NCBI GenBank assembly: GCA_000750105.3
Contig: JPHH03000017.1
Span: 1-64,000, forward strand
Length of the DNA stretch: 64,000 bases
Direction of reading: 5' to 3'
Source: Tolypocladium sp. Sup5 PDA-1
Taxonomy: Eukaryota; Ascomycota; Sordariomycetes; Hypocreales; Ophiocordycipitaceae
In this document: positions 53,913 to 64,000 of the stretch, piece by piece
Layout: every line of letters begins with the position of its first letter
Numbering within the stretch: position 1 is the first letter of the stretch
Made by a program: the position numbers and the translations under genes
Notes under the pieces: generated by a model
What the model was told of the DNA's origin: nothing
What the model saw: the letters and a program-made list of their open reading frames with translations, nothing else
Databases searched by the model: none

Positions 53913-54948
53913 TTTGGATTTCTGGGAATTGGGACATGAGGGAATTAGAGCGCGGTGTTTTGTGTTATGGGTTAGTCGGTCTTAACGAGCTCTACGAGAA
54001 TTATTGGTATGGATGGGAATGAGGCATAGCAGCATAGATTGAGCATAGGAACAAAGGGCGTCGAAAGCCCTATGGATAGAGCAAGCATGGCTAAAATCAG
54101 CTGAATCATTCATGTCAGCCCTCGTCTCACGTAATACAGCATGCGTGACAGAACGAGCGAGTGGTTCTATAACGAAGTACGAAGTACTACAGGGAACAAT
54201 CTGCCAAATCAAGGAATTTTTTGCTGCTTTCCTGCCTCAACTGAATAACCTGTTTGTCATCGTAGAAATCGGCCATTGCCATGTACCTCCTTGCCTCCTT
54301 ATCCGTGCTTGTAGCTCAGACCACTCACAGGGCAGGAGACAAAGGAACGATAAGTTCTACCGAAGACATTCGTCTGCCTTGGCAATTCTCTTCCTAGCTT
54401 GCTGAAATCGTCCATTGTGCTTCTAATACACAATTCCACCGACCCATTCGACTGCGATCTGATTGTTTTCACCATGTTGTCAAAACCCCTATTTGGACTC
54501 GTAGATGTCGACTGTAGGACCGTGGCGTAACACGAAGTACTATCGAAGAGAAACAAACTGTGGCGTCAGCCTGCACCGCCACATGACCCTTGGTGGCAAA
54601 TGCACTAACTCTTTACCCCTCCATCCTCTGGCAGGCAGACACGCGATTCGGCTTTGTTTGCTTTCGCTTTCACTTTCACAGGCAAACCAACCAGCCCATC
54701 CAGCCATCCTCCACGCGCGAATGACGCAACTTGGGGCGTCGATCTTGGATGCTGCTAACCTTGCCGTCACACAAACGACCGCCGTCCCGGTGCTTTTTGA
54801 CTCCTGCATCTACACTTGCCCTGTTGCGCCAGGGGCTCCATGTCTCTGCTCCTCGTGGTATTTTGAATCTGAGCACCGAGCAACGGCGCGACCAATTCTC
54901 AGCGCCTGAGTGAGCGAGGGCCTGCCTGTGCGGGGACAAGCTGCCAGC
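53913..54948. other. Intergenic region, prenylcysteine oxidase to VID27
   Basis: About 1 kb without a gene. It contains a tandem ACGAAGT repeat (54172-54187) and another copy at 54532-54538. The last 300 bp are the VID27 leader. Confidence 0.5.
54172..54187. repeat. Tandem ACGAAGT heptamers
   Basis: Two adjacent ACGAAGT copies followed by AC. The same word in either orientation is found in other intergenic regions of the window (22895, 22963, 35186, 54532). Confidence 0.7.
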
Positions 54949-57620
54949 ATGTTTGTCCTGCGGAATGGTGAGTGAAGATCCCTGTCTATGCTGTATCCTT
55001 GGTTTCGCACTGCCTTTTGTTGTTGCCTGTTTGGCTCGTCAGCCTTCGTTTGGCTTGCCATTGCAATCGCTGTTGCCCCCGCCACTTCTCCCTCCGCCCT
55101 CTGTTGTTGCTCGCTGCCCCGCCTCTGCTCTTCGCGACACCCTCACCCACCTGCGGTCCAAGCTAACCACACATCTCCACCATAGTCGGCAAGCTGATCT
55201 TCGGCTCAAGTGTCCAAGAATCCCTCATCGAGCTGCCCCAGGGCCAGCTGTACCTCGTGCGACCGCTCTCCCCCAAGGGCTACTCGGAGCTCATCTTCAA
55301 GGACTCGGCCATCCGCATCCGCCGCACCAACCAGGATTTCAACTACCAGCTCGTCGCCCAGCGCGTCTTCGAGGAGGGCGAGGCCGAGCTGCTCGCAGAG
55401 GAGGAAGGCGACGACGCCGAGCTCGATGCCCTTGCCGCCGAGCGCGACGAGAAGACGTTTCTGCTCGACGAGGCCCTGCACCTCCGCGTCGAGATTCGCG
55501 AGGGCGGCGAAACCGTCCTGGCCTGGAGGGATTTGAGCGGCGACACGGGCGACGTCTACGAGTTTGTCTGTGATGCCCAGGTTCCGCCTTCCCAGGCCGA
55601 GCAGTTTATCAGGGTCGCCCAGGAGTGCCAGTACGAGCGCAAGTATCGCAAGCCCAATACCACCGCCTCCGACGAGGACCTCCAGCAGTTCGAGTTCCAC
55701 GAGGAGCCCCCGATCCCGCCCGCGAGCCCTCTCCACAGCCCAGTCCTTAATCGCTCCATTGATTCCATCGACGACATGTACAAGCAGAGGACCGCCGCCA
55801 ACTCCTCCGCCAAGCGGGGGGTTGTAGCTGCCCCTGAGCAACAGCCGGAGGCGGAGGCGCCAGCCCAGGTGCCAGAGCCAGACTCCCCTCCCCAGGCCAT
55901 CGAGATCTACGCCACCGTCACCGCGGAGCTGCATCTTTTTGATCCTCAGCCGGGCCACTTTGTCATGGTCGATGAATCCGTCATCGCCACGGTATCTGAA
56001 GTTGGACAGTGGGAGTACTGGCTGCAGATCGATGGCAAGGAAAAGTCGTGGCTGGGGGCGCCGGTCGTCGCCGAGTTTAACCCCGTCTTCGATTTCGAGT
56101 ACCTCTCCTTCGTCTTCAACCACTTCAGCAACGATGGCACAGCGAGGTCGTGGCTGCTGCGCTTCAGGGACCAGCCGACGCTGGAGAAGTTCCAGGAGGC
56201 GGTCATGCAGGCCATCTGGGAGAGGCTGAACGAGACAAAGTGGAAGAAGATCCAGGAGAAGGAGCGCGAGTACGTGCTCGACTCGTTTGCAGATCTGAAC
56301 ATGGAGGATGCGCCACCCGAGGGAGAAGAGCAGGAGGAGGAAGAGGAAGAAGGAGTTCTCGACGAGGAAGATGAAGGCATCCGCAGTGAAGTGTACGACT
56401 CGTCGGATGATGAGGCTGCCGAGGCGGAGAAGAACGAGGGCGAGGTCAACTCCCAGCTCGCTGTGGGCTACAAGCACGATCGCTCCTTTGTCGTCCGCGG
56501 ATCCAAGATTGGCGTCTTCTCGCACACCCCCGACAATCGCCTCAGGTTCTCTACCAATATTTCCAAGGTCATGACGCCAAAGGGCAAGCTTATGAGCCCC
56601 AAAAAGGTCATGCTGCACGCCGAGGACCGAGATCTCATCATCCAGAACAATGTCGACCCCAACAAGCTCTACCGCATGGATCTCGAGTACGGCAAAGTCG
56701 TCGACGAGTGGAATGTCCACGACGACATTCCCGTCGTCAACTTTGCCCCCGAGAACAAGTTTGCGCAGATGACGTCTGAGCAGACGTTCCTGGGTGTCTC
56801 ACACAACGCGCTATACCGCGTCGACCCTCGCCTGTCGGGCCAGAAGCTCGTCGACACCGACATGAAGCAGTATGCGTCCAAGAACGACTTCTCTGCCCTC
56901 GCCACGACGGAGAAGGGCTACATTGCCGTGGCAAGCAACAAGGGAGATATCCGCCTGTTTGACCGCCTGGGCATCCGGGCCAAGACCCAGCTCCCTGCTC
57001 TTGGAGACCCCATCACGGGCATGGACGTATCCGCGGACGGTCGGTGGATCCTCGGAACTACGAAGAACTACATTTTGCTCGTGGACGCTCAACAGAAGGG
57101 TGGCAAGAATGAGGGCAAGCTCGGCTTCGAGAAGGGTTTCTCGGCCGACTCGAAGCCTCACCCGCGACGACTTGCTCTCACCCCTGAACACGTCGCTCAG
57201 TTCTACCACGAGACGGGCAAGCCCATCGGATTTACGCCCGCCAAGTTCAATACCGGCGAGGGCACCGAGGAAACGAGCATCATCACTGCCACTGGCCCCT
57301 ACATCATTGAATGGAGCCTCAAGCGCGTTCTGCGCGGCGTGAAGGCCGCCTACAAGATCAAGCGGTACGAGGAGGAAGTCAAGGCCGACGACTTCAAGTT
57401 TGGCTCGGACAAGAACGTCATCGTCGCGCTGCCCAACGAGGTCAACATGGTGGCCAAGCAGAGCCTGCGGAGACCCACGCGGGAGAGCATCATCGGGAAT
57501 GTCAGGTTGAGCGTTGGTGGTGTCGGTGGCAGCGGGAGGAGGGGCTCGGCGAGAATTGGGAACCTGGACAGTGGGAGGTACAAGCTCGGCAAGGACGATA
57601 TTGTGAATTCGCCGTACTGA
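54949..57620 (+). CDS. VID27-family cytoplasmic protein
   Basis: Two exons, 54949-54967 and 55186-57620 (817 aa). The first exon codes for six residues and one base (MFVLRN), and the 218-bp intron restores VGKLIFGSSVQESLIELPQG, the family start. The N-terminal half has a PH-like region and an acidic stretch (EEEQ/EEEE, about 360-410). The C-terminal half is a beta-propeller-like VID27 domain (AVGYKHDRSFVVRGSKIGVF, TNISKVMTPKGKLMSPKKVM, KQYASKNDFSALATTEKGYIA, and FTPAKFNTGEGTEETSIITATGPYIIEWSLK, described in parts). Yeast Vid27 has been linked to vacuolar import and degradation of fructose-1,6-bisphosphatase, but its biochemical role is unknown. It is convergent with TPS1. Confidence 0.93.
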
Positions 57621-58153
57621 GGAGGAGCTGTGAGTGTTGATGTCACGTTCTGGCTCGGCCCCCTGTTAACTATCCGGATGTCTTCATTTCCTCTTTTCAT
57701 TTACCTACCGCTTTGAGATACCTTCCGTCACAGCAGCACGCGACCCCTTGTCTTCTTTCTACCCGACTTGTTCCCCCCCCCCTTTTCCACCCGCGCGCTG
57801 GTTCACGTCGTTAATCACATCACCCGTCGAGGGAAGCCGATATTGAGAATTCCCGGTCTTTAGGTAGTCTAGATAGTAAACCATGTTCAAATAATATCAT
57901 GCAAGAAACAGTTACCAAGAGAGAACGTGAATGAGGTGCAAGAGATAAAATAAAATGTACGTGACCGCTCGAAATGTCTAGACACCGACCTGCAAAACGC
58001 TTCCTCCGCCCCGAGAACACCTGCCCCTGTACTCCTGCCAATAAACATGTCGTGTTTCGTGTGTTTTAGTGTGGAAGACTCTAATCAACATAAGTTTTAA
58101 ATCAATCGCTTTCAAAAGTACGTAGTCTCGTCAAGATTTGGGCTGCAGACAGC
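57621..58153. other. Convergent 3' region, VID27 / TPS1
   Basis: 533 bp between two convergent stops. Contains a run of ten C (57773-57782). No gene seen. Confidence 0.5.
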
Positions 58154-59820
58154 TTATTTAGGTGGCACAGATTCATCGTCGTCGACCTTGTTGTCGTCGC
58201 CCATGACCAGCCGGGAAGCTGCCTCGGCGGCCTGGTGCACCTTCTGGCCCAATTCTACCACCGCGCCGGACACGTTGCGCAGCGTCTTGGACTGGGTGCT
58301 CTCAGAGCTGAGCCGCGTCATCTCGGCGACGAAGCTGGCGCCCCACCACGCGCTGGTGTACTTGAAGACGTAACGCTCCAGCTTGCTGTAGTTTGCGGCG
58401 CGCTGCTCCGGGCTCATCGTGACGGCGTCGTGGATCGCGTTGGCGAGCTCCTCCGTATTCCAGGGGTTGACGATGAGGCTGCCGTTGAGAGACTGCGCGG
58501 CACCGGTGAACTCGCTGAGAATCATGACGCCGTGGTTCTCGCGCTGGGTGGCAATGTACTCGTACGAGACAAGGTTCATGCCGTCTCTGGTCGAGGACAC
58601 GAGGCAGACATCGGACACGGCGTAGAGCGCGGTGAGCTCGTCGAAGGAGACGGACTGATGGAGGAAATGGATGGGCATGAACTCAATGGTGCCAAATTTG
58701 CCATTGATGCGGCCGACGAGCTCGTTGACGACGGCGCGCAGGTTCTGGTACTCTTCGACGTCTTGCCGGGAGGGGACGGCGACTTGCACAAGGACGATTT
58801 TGCCGATCCATTCGGGGTGCTCGGTGAGGAAGACCTCGAGCGCGTGCAGCTTCTGCGGCACGCCCTTGATGTAGTCGAGGCGGTCGACACCCACTATGAG
58901 CTTCACGCCCTCGAACTTGCGGTTGAGGGCAGCGATGCGCTCTTGAACCTTTGGTTTCTGGAGCCCCTCGACAAACTTTTCTGGGTCGATGCCAATCGGG
59001 AATGCGCCAATAGTGACGAACCGGCCATTCCAGTCAACGCCGTTGGGTGTAGTCGAGCAGCCCAGGATGCGGGAGCAACTGCTCAGGAAGTGGCGCGCGT
59101 AGTCGTACGTGTGGAAGCCAATCAAATCACAGTCGAGCAAGCCGGTGAGCAGCTGTTCCCGGACGGGCAGGATGCGGTATATTTCGCTGCTGGGGAAAGG
59201 AGTGTGGAGGAAGAAACCGATCTTGACGTTCTTCTTGGAATCGCCAATCTCCTCGCGGAGCATCTGGGGGAGAAGCATCAGGTGGTAGTCGTGGACCCAG
59301 ATCAGATCGCCGTCCTGGACGTCCTTGATGACGGTCTTGGCGAAGAGGCGGTTGACTTCTTGGTACGCGGCCCATGCGGATTCGTCAAAGGTGATTTCGC
59401 CGGGGTGGTAGTGAAAGAGCGGCCACAGGATAGAGTCTGTAGGTGGTTCGACGGTTAGCGCTAGGCTCGGTATTGTGTTATAAGGAGCAGTAACATACTC
59501 GAAAAGCCATTGTAGTGCCGGTCGGCAAGCTCATCGTCGATGAAGACGGGATGCGCGCCATACTCGTCCTTGAGGCGTTTACTCATGCTCTCGACCTCGT
59601 TCTCGGGCACCTCGAGGCCCGGCCAGCCGTACCACTGAAAGCTGGTCGTCTTGCCGAGGCCGCTGAGGCCGGTGACGAGACCGCCCGAGGACATGGAGAA
59701 GGTGTAGCTGCCATCCTCGGAGCGCTTGATGGTGATGGGCAGGCGGTTGGACAGCAGCAGCAGGCGGCCGGGGGCGGCCTGGACCTGGTCAACGACGCCA
59801 GGCATGGCGGCGGCGGTCAT
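58154..59820 (-). CDS. TPS1: Trehalose-6-phosphate synthase
   Basis: Minus strand, exons 59820-59499 and 59436-58154 (534 aa). Makes trehalose-6-phosphate from UDP-glucose and glucose-6-phosphate (GT20 family). It begins with LLLLSNRLPITIKR and continues with SGGLVTGLSGL, YGWPGLEVP, NSILWPLFHYHPGE, WVHDYHLMLLPQMLR, FFLHTPFPSSEIYRILP, VDRLDYIKGVPQKL, VAVPSRQDVEEYQNL, SVSFDELTALYAVSDV, TRDGMNLVSYEYIA and LSEFTGAAQSLNGSL, all hallmarks of the substrate sites. There is no phosphatase half, so it is the synthase alone. The 62-bp intron is phase 1 (Asn codon) with a GCTAACC branch. Its upstream region carries STRE-bearing repeats, fitting stress induction. Confidence 0.97.
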
Positions 59821-59935
59821 GGATCGGTCTCGGTGTCGCACGTACTGCGGTCGCGAGGGATATGCGATGGGAGGATGACAAGCTTGAGGAAGCTCTCGAG
59901 GGCCGAGGCGAGGTTGGTTGGAGGCGAAGAAGCGT

Positions 59936-59980
59936 GGAAGCTTGGAAGTTGGAAGTTGGAAGCTTGGAAGTTGGAAGCTT
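59936..59980 (-). repeat. GGAAGTT/GGAAGCTT tandem array in the TPS1 leader
   Basis: Six units in the order 8-7-7-8-7-8 bp (plus strand GGAAGCTT or GGAAGTT), 116-160 bp before the TPS1 start. On the TPS1 strand this is a run of TTCC-containing pyrimidine units. The GAA/TTC phasing does not give a heat-shock element. Confidence 0.8.
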
Positions 59981-60254
59981 GGTCGATCAGTCAGCGTGGG
60001 GTTGCCGTTGGACGCTAGCGCAACTAAAGTGTGACGTTTCCAAGGTTGTCTGTCGCTGGAGGCAAGGAAATGCTGTGGAGACTGTGAATCGCGGAGCAAA
60101 GAAGGCGCTGGCTCTGCGATTAGGGCGCGTTCTCGACCAACTCTAGCGATCAATTATGAGTTGTGACTTGTGAGGACGGCAGAATGCTCTGTTGTGTTGG
60201 GAGGGAGGCGGGATGGCAGCTGAGCGAAGTGTGACGCAGGGGACTGGGAATAGT

Positions 60255-60302
60255 GAGGGGCAGCGGCAACGAGGGGCAGCGGCAACGAGGGGCAGCGGCA
60301 AC
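60255..60302 (-). promoter_or_regulatory. Three 16-bp tandem repeats, each with a STRE
   Basis: Three perfect copies of GAGGGGCAGCGGCAAC (plus strand) with no spacer, about 435-480 bp before the TPS1 start. Each has AGGGG, the complement of CCCCT, the stress-response element bound by Msn2/4-type zinc-finger factors in yeast. Trehalose synthesis genes are classical STRE targets. Confidence 0.65.
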
Positions 60303-61052
60303 GAGGGTCAATGCAGCTGGGTTGGGTTGGGCTTCCAGCAGGTTTGCGCTGTTAATATCCTGATGCGTAGGTATTCCAAGGAACATCATTGTTGGAGATT
60401 TCGCCACGAATCAATCGCGACGCCCCTTCCTACAATGGTCCTTTCGCATGCCCAGAGTACCCATAAACGGAGCAACTCGACCGAGTAGCTTGAGTTGAGA
60501 GCCAATGGATCCGCCATGCTGAGGCCGTTGGGCCAGTACCCCGGACCAAGTTCTCCAAGGCTCTTATCCCGAGTTAGTCAGACATGGCGAAGCTGTATGA
60601 CATATCCTTCCTTGTTTTATAGCAGCTTCCCATGGCTTCGTTAAATTTTGAAAGAATATAGCTGATTGTCGCATTTTCGAGGTCCCTGTGACGTGCCTTG
60701 CCCAACACGTATTTGCCCCTTACACCATACGGCCACCTTAGAGAAAACTTGCGAGTCCTTCTAGATCTTTGATGTCATCTCTTGCATCCCATGCGTACAG
60801 TACTGTAGTATTTGTGACAATTTCCGTCTACATGTCCCTGTAACTGCAGCACCAGCTGATCGGTGGCAAGTGGAGGGTGCCGAAGCACCCACTGCAGCCG
60901 CCAGCTGATAGCGGCCGGGCTTATCGATAAGCTTTGCGCAAATGTTCACTTCAATTTTCTGAGACGAGACTGACTGACTGCGAGCCCCATCGCTACAACC
61001 ATCACCACACACAACGCATCGCTTCTCTCTTGCGCACACGCGACTCGCTACC

Positions 61053-63708
61053 ATGGGTCCGCCGCAGGACTTCAAGTCCCTGCAAGAGGGTATCCAAAAG
61101 TCTCTCGTCTCCACGGTCAAGACGGTCAATCGCCTCGCCGCCGAGGACCTGTCTTTCCAGCGCACCGTCAACCCCGACGTCGCCGAGAATCTCGACGACA
61201 AGACTAGCCGCGTTCTCGAACTCTCGACGCGCCTCCTCCAGTCAGCGGCCAAGGCATGCGGCGTCAAACCGCCGACGCTCGAAGATGCCGAGGACATTGA
61301 CATGAGGTGGCCAGATGTCGTGGACGTGGTGGACTCGATCCTGGAAAAGGCCGACACGGCGTTGGATGAGTACACGGGACTAGTCAAGCGAAAGGAGCCT
61401 CCCAGCGCCGAGCCTGTGAGTTTCCTCGTGGCCCCTCCTTCTCTTGCGAAACTGAGTCTAACAGCAGCCCAACAGGCGCCTAATTCGAAGAGAACTAAGT
61501 CGACGGCCAAGGTTATCCGCAACGCCAACGTCACCAAGCCCCAAGTACAGTTCGAACGCAAGCCGGGCAACTTCCCGACGGGCCCGTGGAAACCGATGCT
61601 CACAAAGAAACCTCACGCGACTGTGCCTCTGGATCAGAGCTTTGTTACATTCAGCGGCGAGAATGGCTCTCCACAGTACGACCGCCTTTCCCCATTTCTT
61701 GTCAATGGCACAAGGACTCTCGCTAACCGCGATCCAAATATAGATACAAGCATCCTTATGAGGCGGAAATCTCGAACATGACATATCCAGATCGACTGTT
61801 CCAAACCGCCGAGCCCATTCCCCCTCAGCCGGCCGATAAAACATCCGCCACCTGGGTAGACACCTACGAAGGCGTCTTGGATATGCTGAAAGAGTTGAAG
61901 AAGGCCAAGGAGATTGCTGTCGACTTGGAGCACCACGACTTCAGGACATATACGGGCTTGGTGTGCTTGATGCAAATCAGCACCCGAGAAAAGGACTGGA
62001 TTGTCGATACGCTGCGACCTTGGCGCCACAAGCTCGAGGTGCTCAACGAAGTCTTTGCCGATCCTAGCATTGTCAAGGTATGTGCCCACCCAGTCACCCG
62101 TCGGGGCCTCGCTTGTACTTATTTTCTTCCAGGTCTTTCACGGTGCCTACATGGACATGGTCTGGCTGCAGCGGGACTTGGGTCTCTACGTCAACGGCCT
62201 TTTCGATACCTTCTTTGCTTGTGACCTACTTGCCTACCCCGGGAAAAGTCTGGCTTTCCTTCTCTCCAAGTTTGTCGATTTCGACGCCGACAAGCAGTAT
62301 CAGCTAGCCGACTGGAGAATTCGGTACGCATCGTCCCATCATTCATCTTTAACTCAGCCGCTAATCATGCCCCAGGCCGATCCCTGCCGAGATGATGTAT
62401 TACGCCCGATCAGACACGCACTACCTCCTCTACATCTATGACCAGCTGCGGAACGAGCTCATTGCTGCGTCGGATCGTAGCAGTTCAGAGACGGACTACA
62501 TTGGCCGCGCACTGCAGCGGTCCAAGGAGCTGGCACTTTCTCGGCACGAGCACCTCGACTTCGACGAGGAGACCGGACAAGGCACTCGCGGCTTCTACAA
62601 CTACATTCTAAAGCAGGGACATCTTGCCTTTGGCAGCGAACAATTCGCCATGTTCAGGGCGATATGGAAGTGGCGAGACGCTACCGCACGAAAAGAAGAT
62701 GAAAACCCAAACTTTGTGCTCGGAACGAATAACGTGGTCAGCATCGTGCGTGTAAACCCGCCAGATGCTAAAGCTCTGCATAGCCTGCTTCCGCTCACGG
62801 CGCCGCTTGCAAGGGCCCGCTTCAACGAGATATGGGCCCAAGTTCAGGAGGCGATAGCTCAGGGCGGCCCCAGCATGCTGCACTTCTTCACATCGACGGC
62901 TCCAGACTCTGTTCAGAAGCCTAGCTTGCCTAGCAAATCCGCGGGAGCGAAACAAATGCCGGAGGTCGATGGCGAAATTGCCATCAGGAGCATGCCCCAA
63001 TCACAGCTCTTTGGAAACATGCCCATCAGCACTCGTTGGGAAGCGGCGGAGCAGGCGTCCGAGGAGCAAGACGGCTACATGCCCTTCCCTTGGCAACGGT
63101 TCGTACAGGGTGTCTCTGGGGGAACCGAGCTGCAATTTGATGGCCCTGGCGATCAACCTGCAGAAGAAGCAGAGGCAACAGCCACGCCTACTACGGCAGA
63201 GGTTAATGCCGACATTATGGAGGTGGATGGCGACGAGGAGTTTACCTTGAAGAAGGGTAGGAAACAAAAGTCGAACGATGTGGAGGACGAAGCTTCGGAA
63301 TCCATCGAAGAGGACGAGGCGGCTAACGGCGACAAAGAAGGGGAAGTTGGAACTGACGGGGTCAACAACGCACCGGAAGCTTCCAAGAACTCGCGCGAGA
63401 AGTATCGTAACGTCGGGGAGCGGATTCAAGCAGCGCACGCCAAGAAGCGAGCTGACCGCGCGGCTCGAAAAGCTAAGAAGCAGGAGGAGCGGGAGCGGGA
63501 AGCGGAGGAGCTGAGAAAGGGGGAGGAGGCGCCGTTTGACTACAGCAAAGCCAGTTCGGTGATGCATGCCAACAAGAATGCAGGCGGTCCAGCGCGGGAG
63601 CCGAAGAAGGTGTTTGACCCATACTCCAAGACGGGGGATGACCCGTTGAAGGGGGCACGAAAGGCGCCGCCTGTGAGAGGCGAGAGAAGCGCCACGTTCA
63701 GAAAGTGA
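61053..63708 (+). CDS. RRP6: Nuclear exosome exonuclease RRP6
   Basis: Five exons: 61053-61415, 61476-61675, 61744-62077, 62133-62323, 62376-63708 (806 aa). Distributive 3'-5' RNase of the nuclear exosome, DEDD-Y type. The N-terminal PMC2NT-like helices (1-110) bind Rrp47. Catalytic residues are D248 and E250 (VDLEHHDF), D307 (GAYMDMVWLQRDLGLYVNGLFDT), Y372 and D376 (YYARSDTHYLLYIYD). An HRDC domain follows (FRAIWKWRDATARKEDENPNFVLGTNNV, described in part), then a charged tail with a basic KKRADRAARKAKKQ stretch. Intron 1 is exactly 60 bp, lacks stops and is in frame, so its retention would add 20 residues; the others are frame-changing. Divergent from TPS1. Confidence 0.95.
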
Positions 63709-64000
63709 AGCATTTGGAGACGGGTAATAAATATAGGATACTTGTGGCGGCAATGTGGCACACAGACGCTGCATAGTTGTTGCGGGGGGTTTCTTTGGCA
63801 CCGGGTAGATAGACATCACGGGCTTCAGCATAGTGCTTGCTCGTCGCGAGCATTGAACACCGATATGCGCACAAATCAAGATTCCCCTGCCTCAATAGCA
63901 ATCAACACTGGCGGCAGTGTTCGCACTTTGCTGCTAGCATTGTGACAGTTGTCGGACAGCTTCCCGACAGCAACGTCTTGTTCGACAAGTGTTCTCTGTC
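63709..64000. other. RRP6 3' region and window edge
   Basis: 292 bp after the RRP6 stop. Short overlapping frames only; nothing called. Confidence 0.5.

Larger units (their letters stand above)
59821..61052. promoter_or_regulatory. Divergent promoter region, TPS1 / RRP6
   Basis: 1.2 kb. The TPS1 half holds two tandem-repeat arrays (listed separately). No gene supported. Confidence 0.6.

Noticed and set aside
59936..59980. Heat-shock element array upstream of TPS1
   Set aside because: The GAA and TTC trimers do not alternate at 5-bp spacing as required; the array is a simple tandem repeat.

Overview
The window is nuclear DNA of a filamentous ascomycete (Pezizomycotina, most likely Sordariomycetes and perhaps Hypocreales; the order is a guess from protein resemblance). 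The signs are: protein genes split by short GT-AG introns (46-136 bp for most, with CTAAC/CTGAC branch sites just before the acceptor), GC-rich codon use, a HET-domain gene, a cofactor-independent phosphoglycerate mutase, and a full-length FREQUENCY (frq) circadian clock gene. No tRNA, rRNA, transposon, CRISPR array or virus-like sequence was recognised.

Layout, left to right: a solitary cytochrome P450 (760-2642); an AMO1-type CCCH/FG nucleoporin (3734-5844); ribosomal protein S20 (6272-6775, minus), which shares a 0.5 kb divergent promoter with a CUE3/ASCC2-like gene (7278-9295); a large protein joining three C2H2 fingers to a trypsin-like protease domain with an intact His-Asp-Ser triad (9299-12217, minus), whose stop lies 3 bp from the CUE3 stop; POL2, the catalytic subunit of DNA polymerase epsilon (12824-19588, minus), divergent from COX20 (20111-20689); a basic/acidic protein of unknown role (21117-21962, minus); a gene-poor AT-rich stretch with a palindrome; a HET-domain gene (23145-24875, minus); a 997-residue Ser/Pro-rich protein of unknown function (25293-28422, minus); a small orphan-like gene (29197-29750); 2.1 kb without a gene; aldose 1-epimerase (31879-32901); a DEK_C/HIRIP3-like chromatin protein with internal repeats (33096-34648, minus); MDM35 (35228-35695); a small two-helix membrane protein (36342-36744) 35 bp upstream of GPI1 (36780-39134); tubulin cofactor C (39803-41115); MED9 (41285-41710, minus), divergent from iPGM (42209-44166); a 3.9 kb gene-free stretch leading into frq (48096-51162); prenylcysteine oxidase (52069-53912); VID27 (54949-57620); TPS1 (58154-59820, minus), divergent from RRP6 (61053-63708).

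Most genes are housekeeping: DNA replication, ribosome and ribosome quality control, nuclear pore, nuclear exosome, Mediator, GPI anchors, mitochondrial assembly, glycolysis and trehalose. They do not form a metabolic cluster and the P450 stands alone. The most interesting items are the zinc-finger/protease fusion; the frq locus, with a conserved internal start (Met101), a candidate leader intron, uORFs and GATCGA light-response-like elements; promoter arrays that fit their genes (three ACGCG boxes before POL2, three STRE-bearing repeats before TPS1); and the uncharacterised 997-residue protein.

All exon joins were worked out by hand from splice consensus, reading phase and family resemblance; no alignment, RNA evidence or database search was available.
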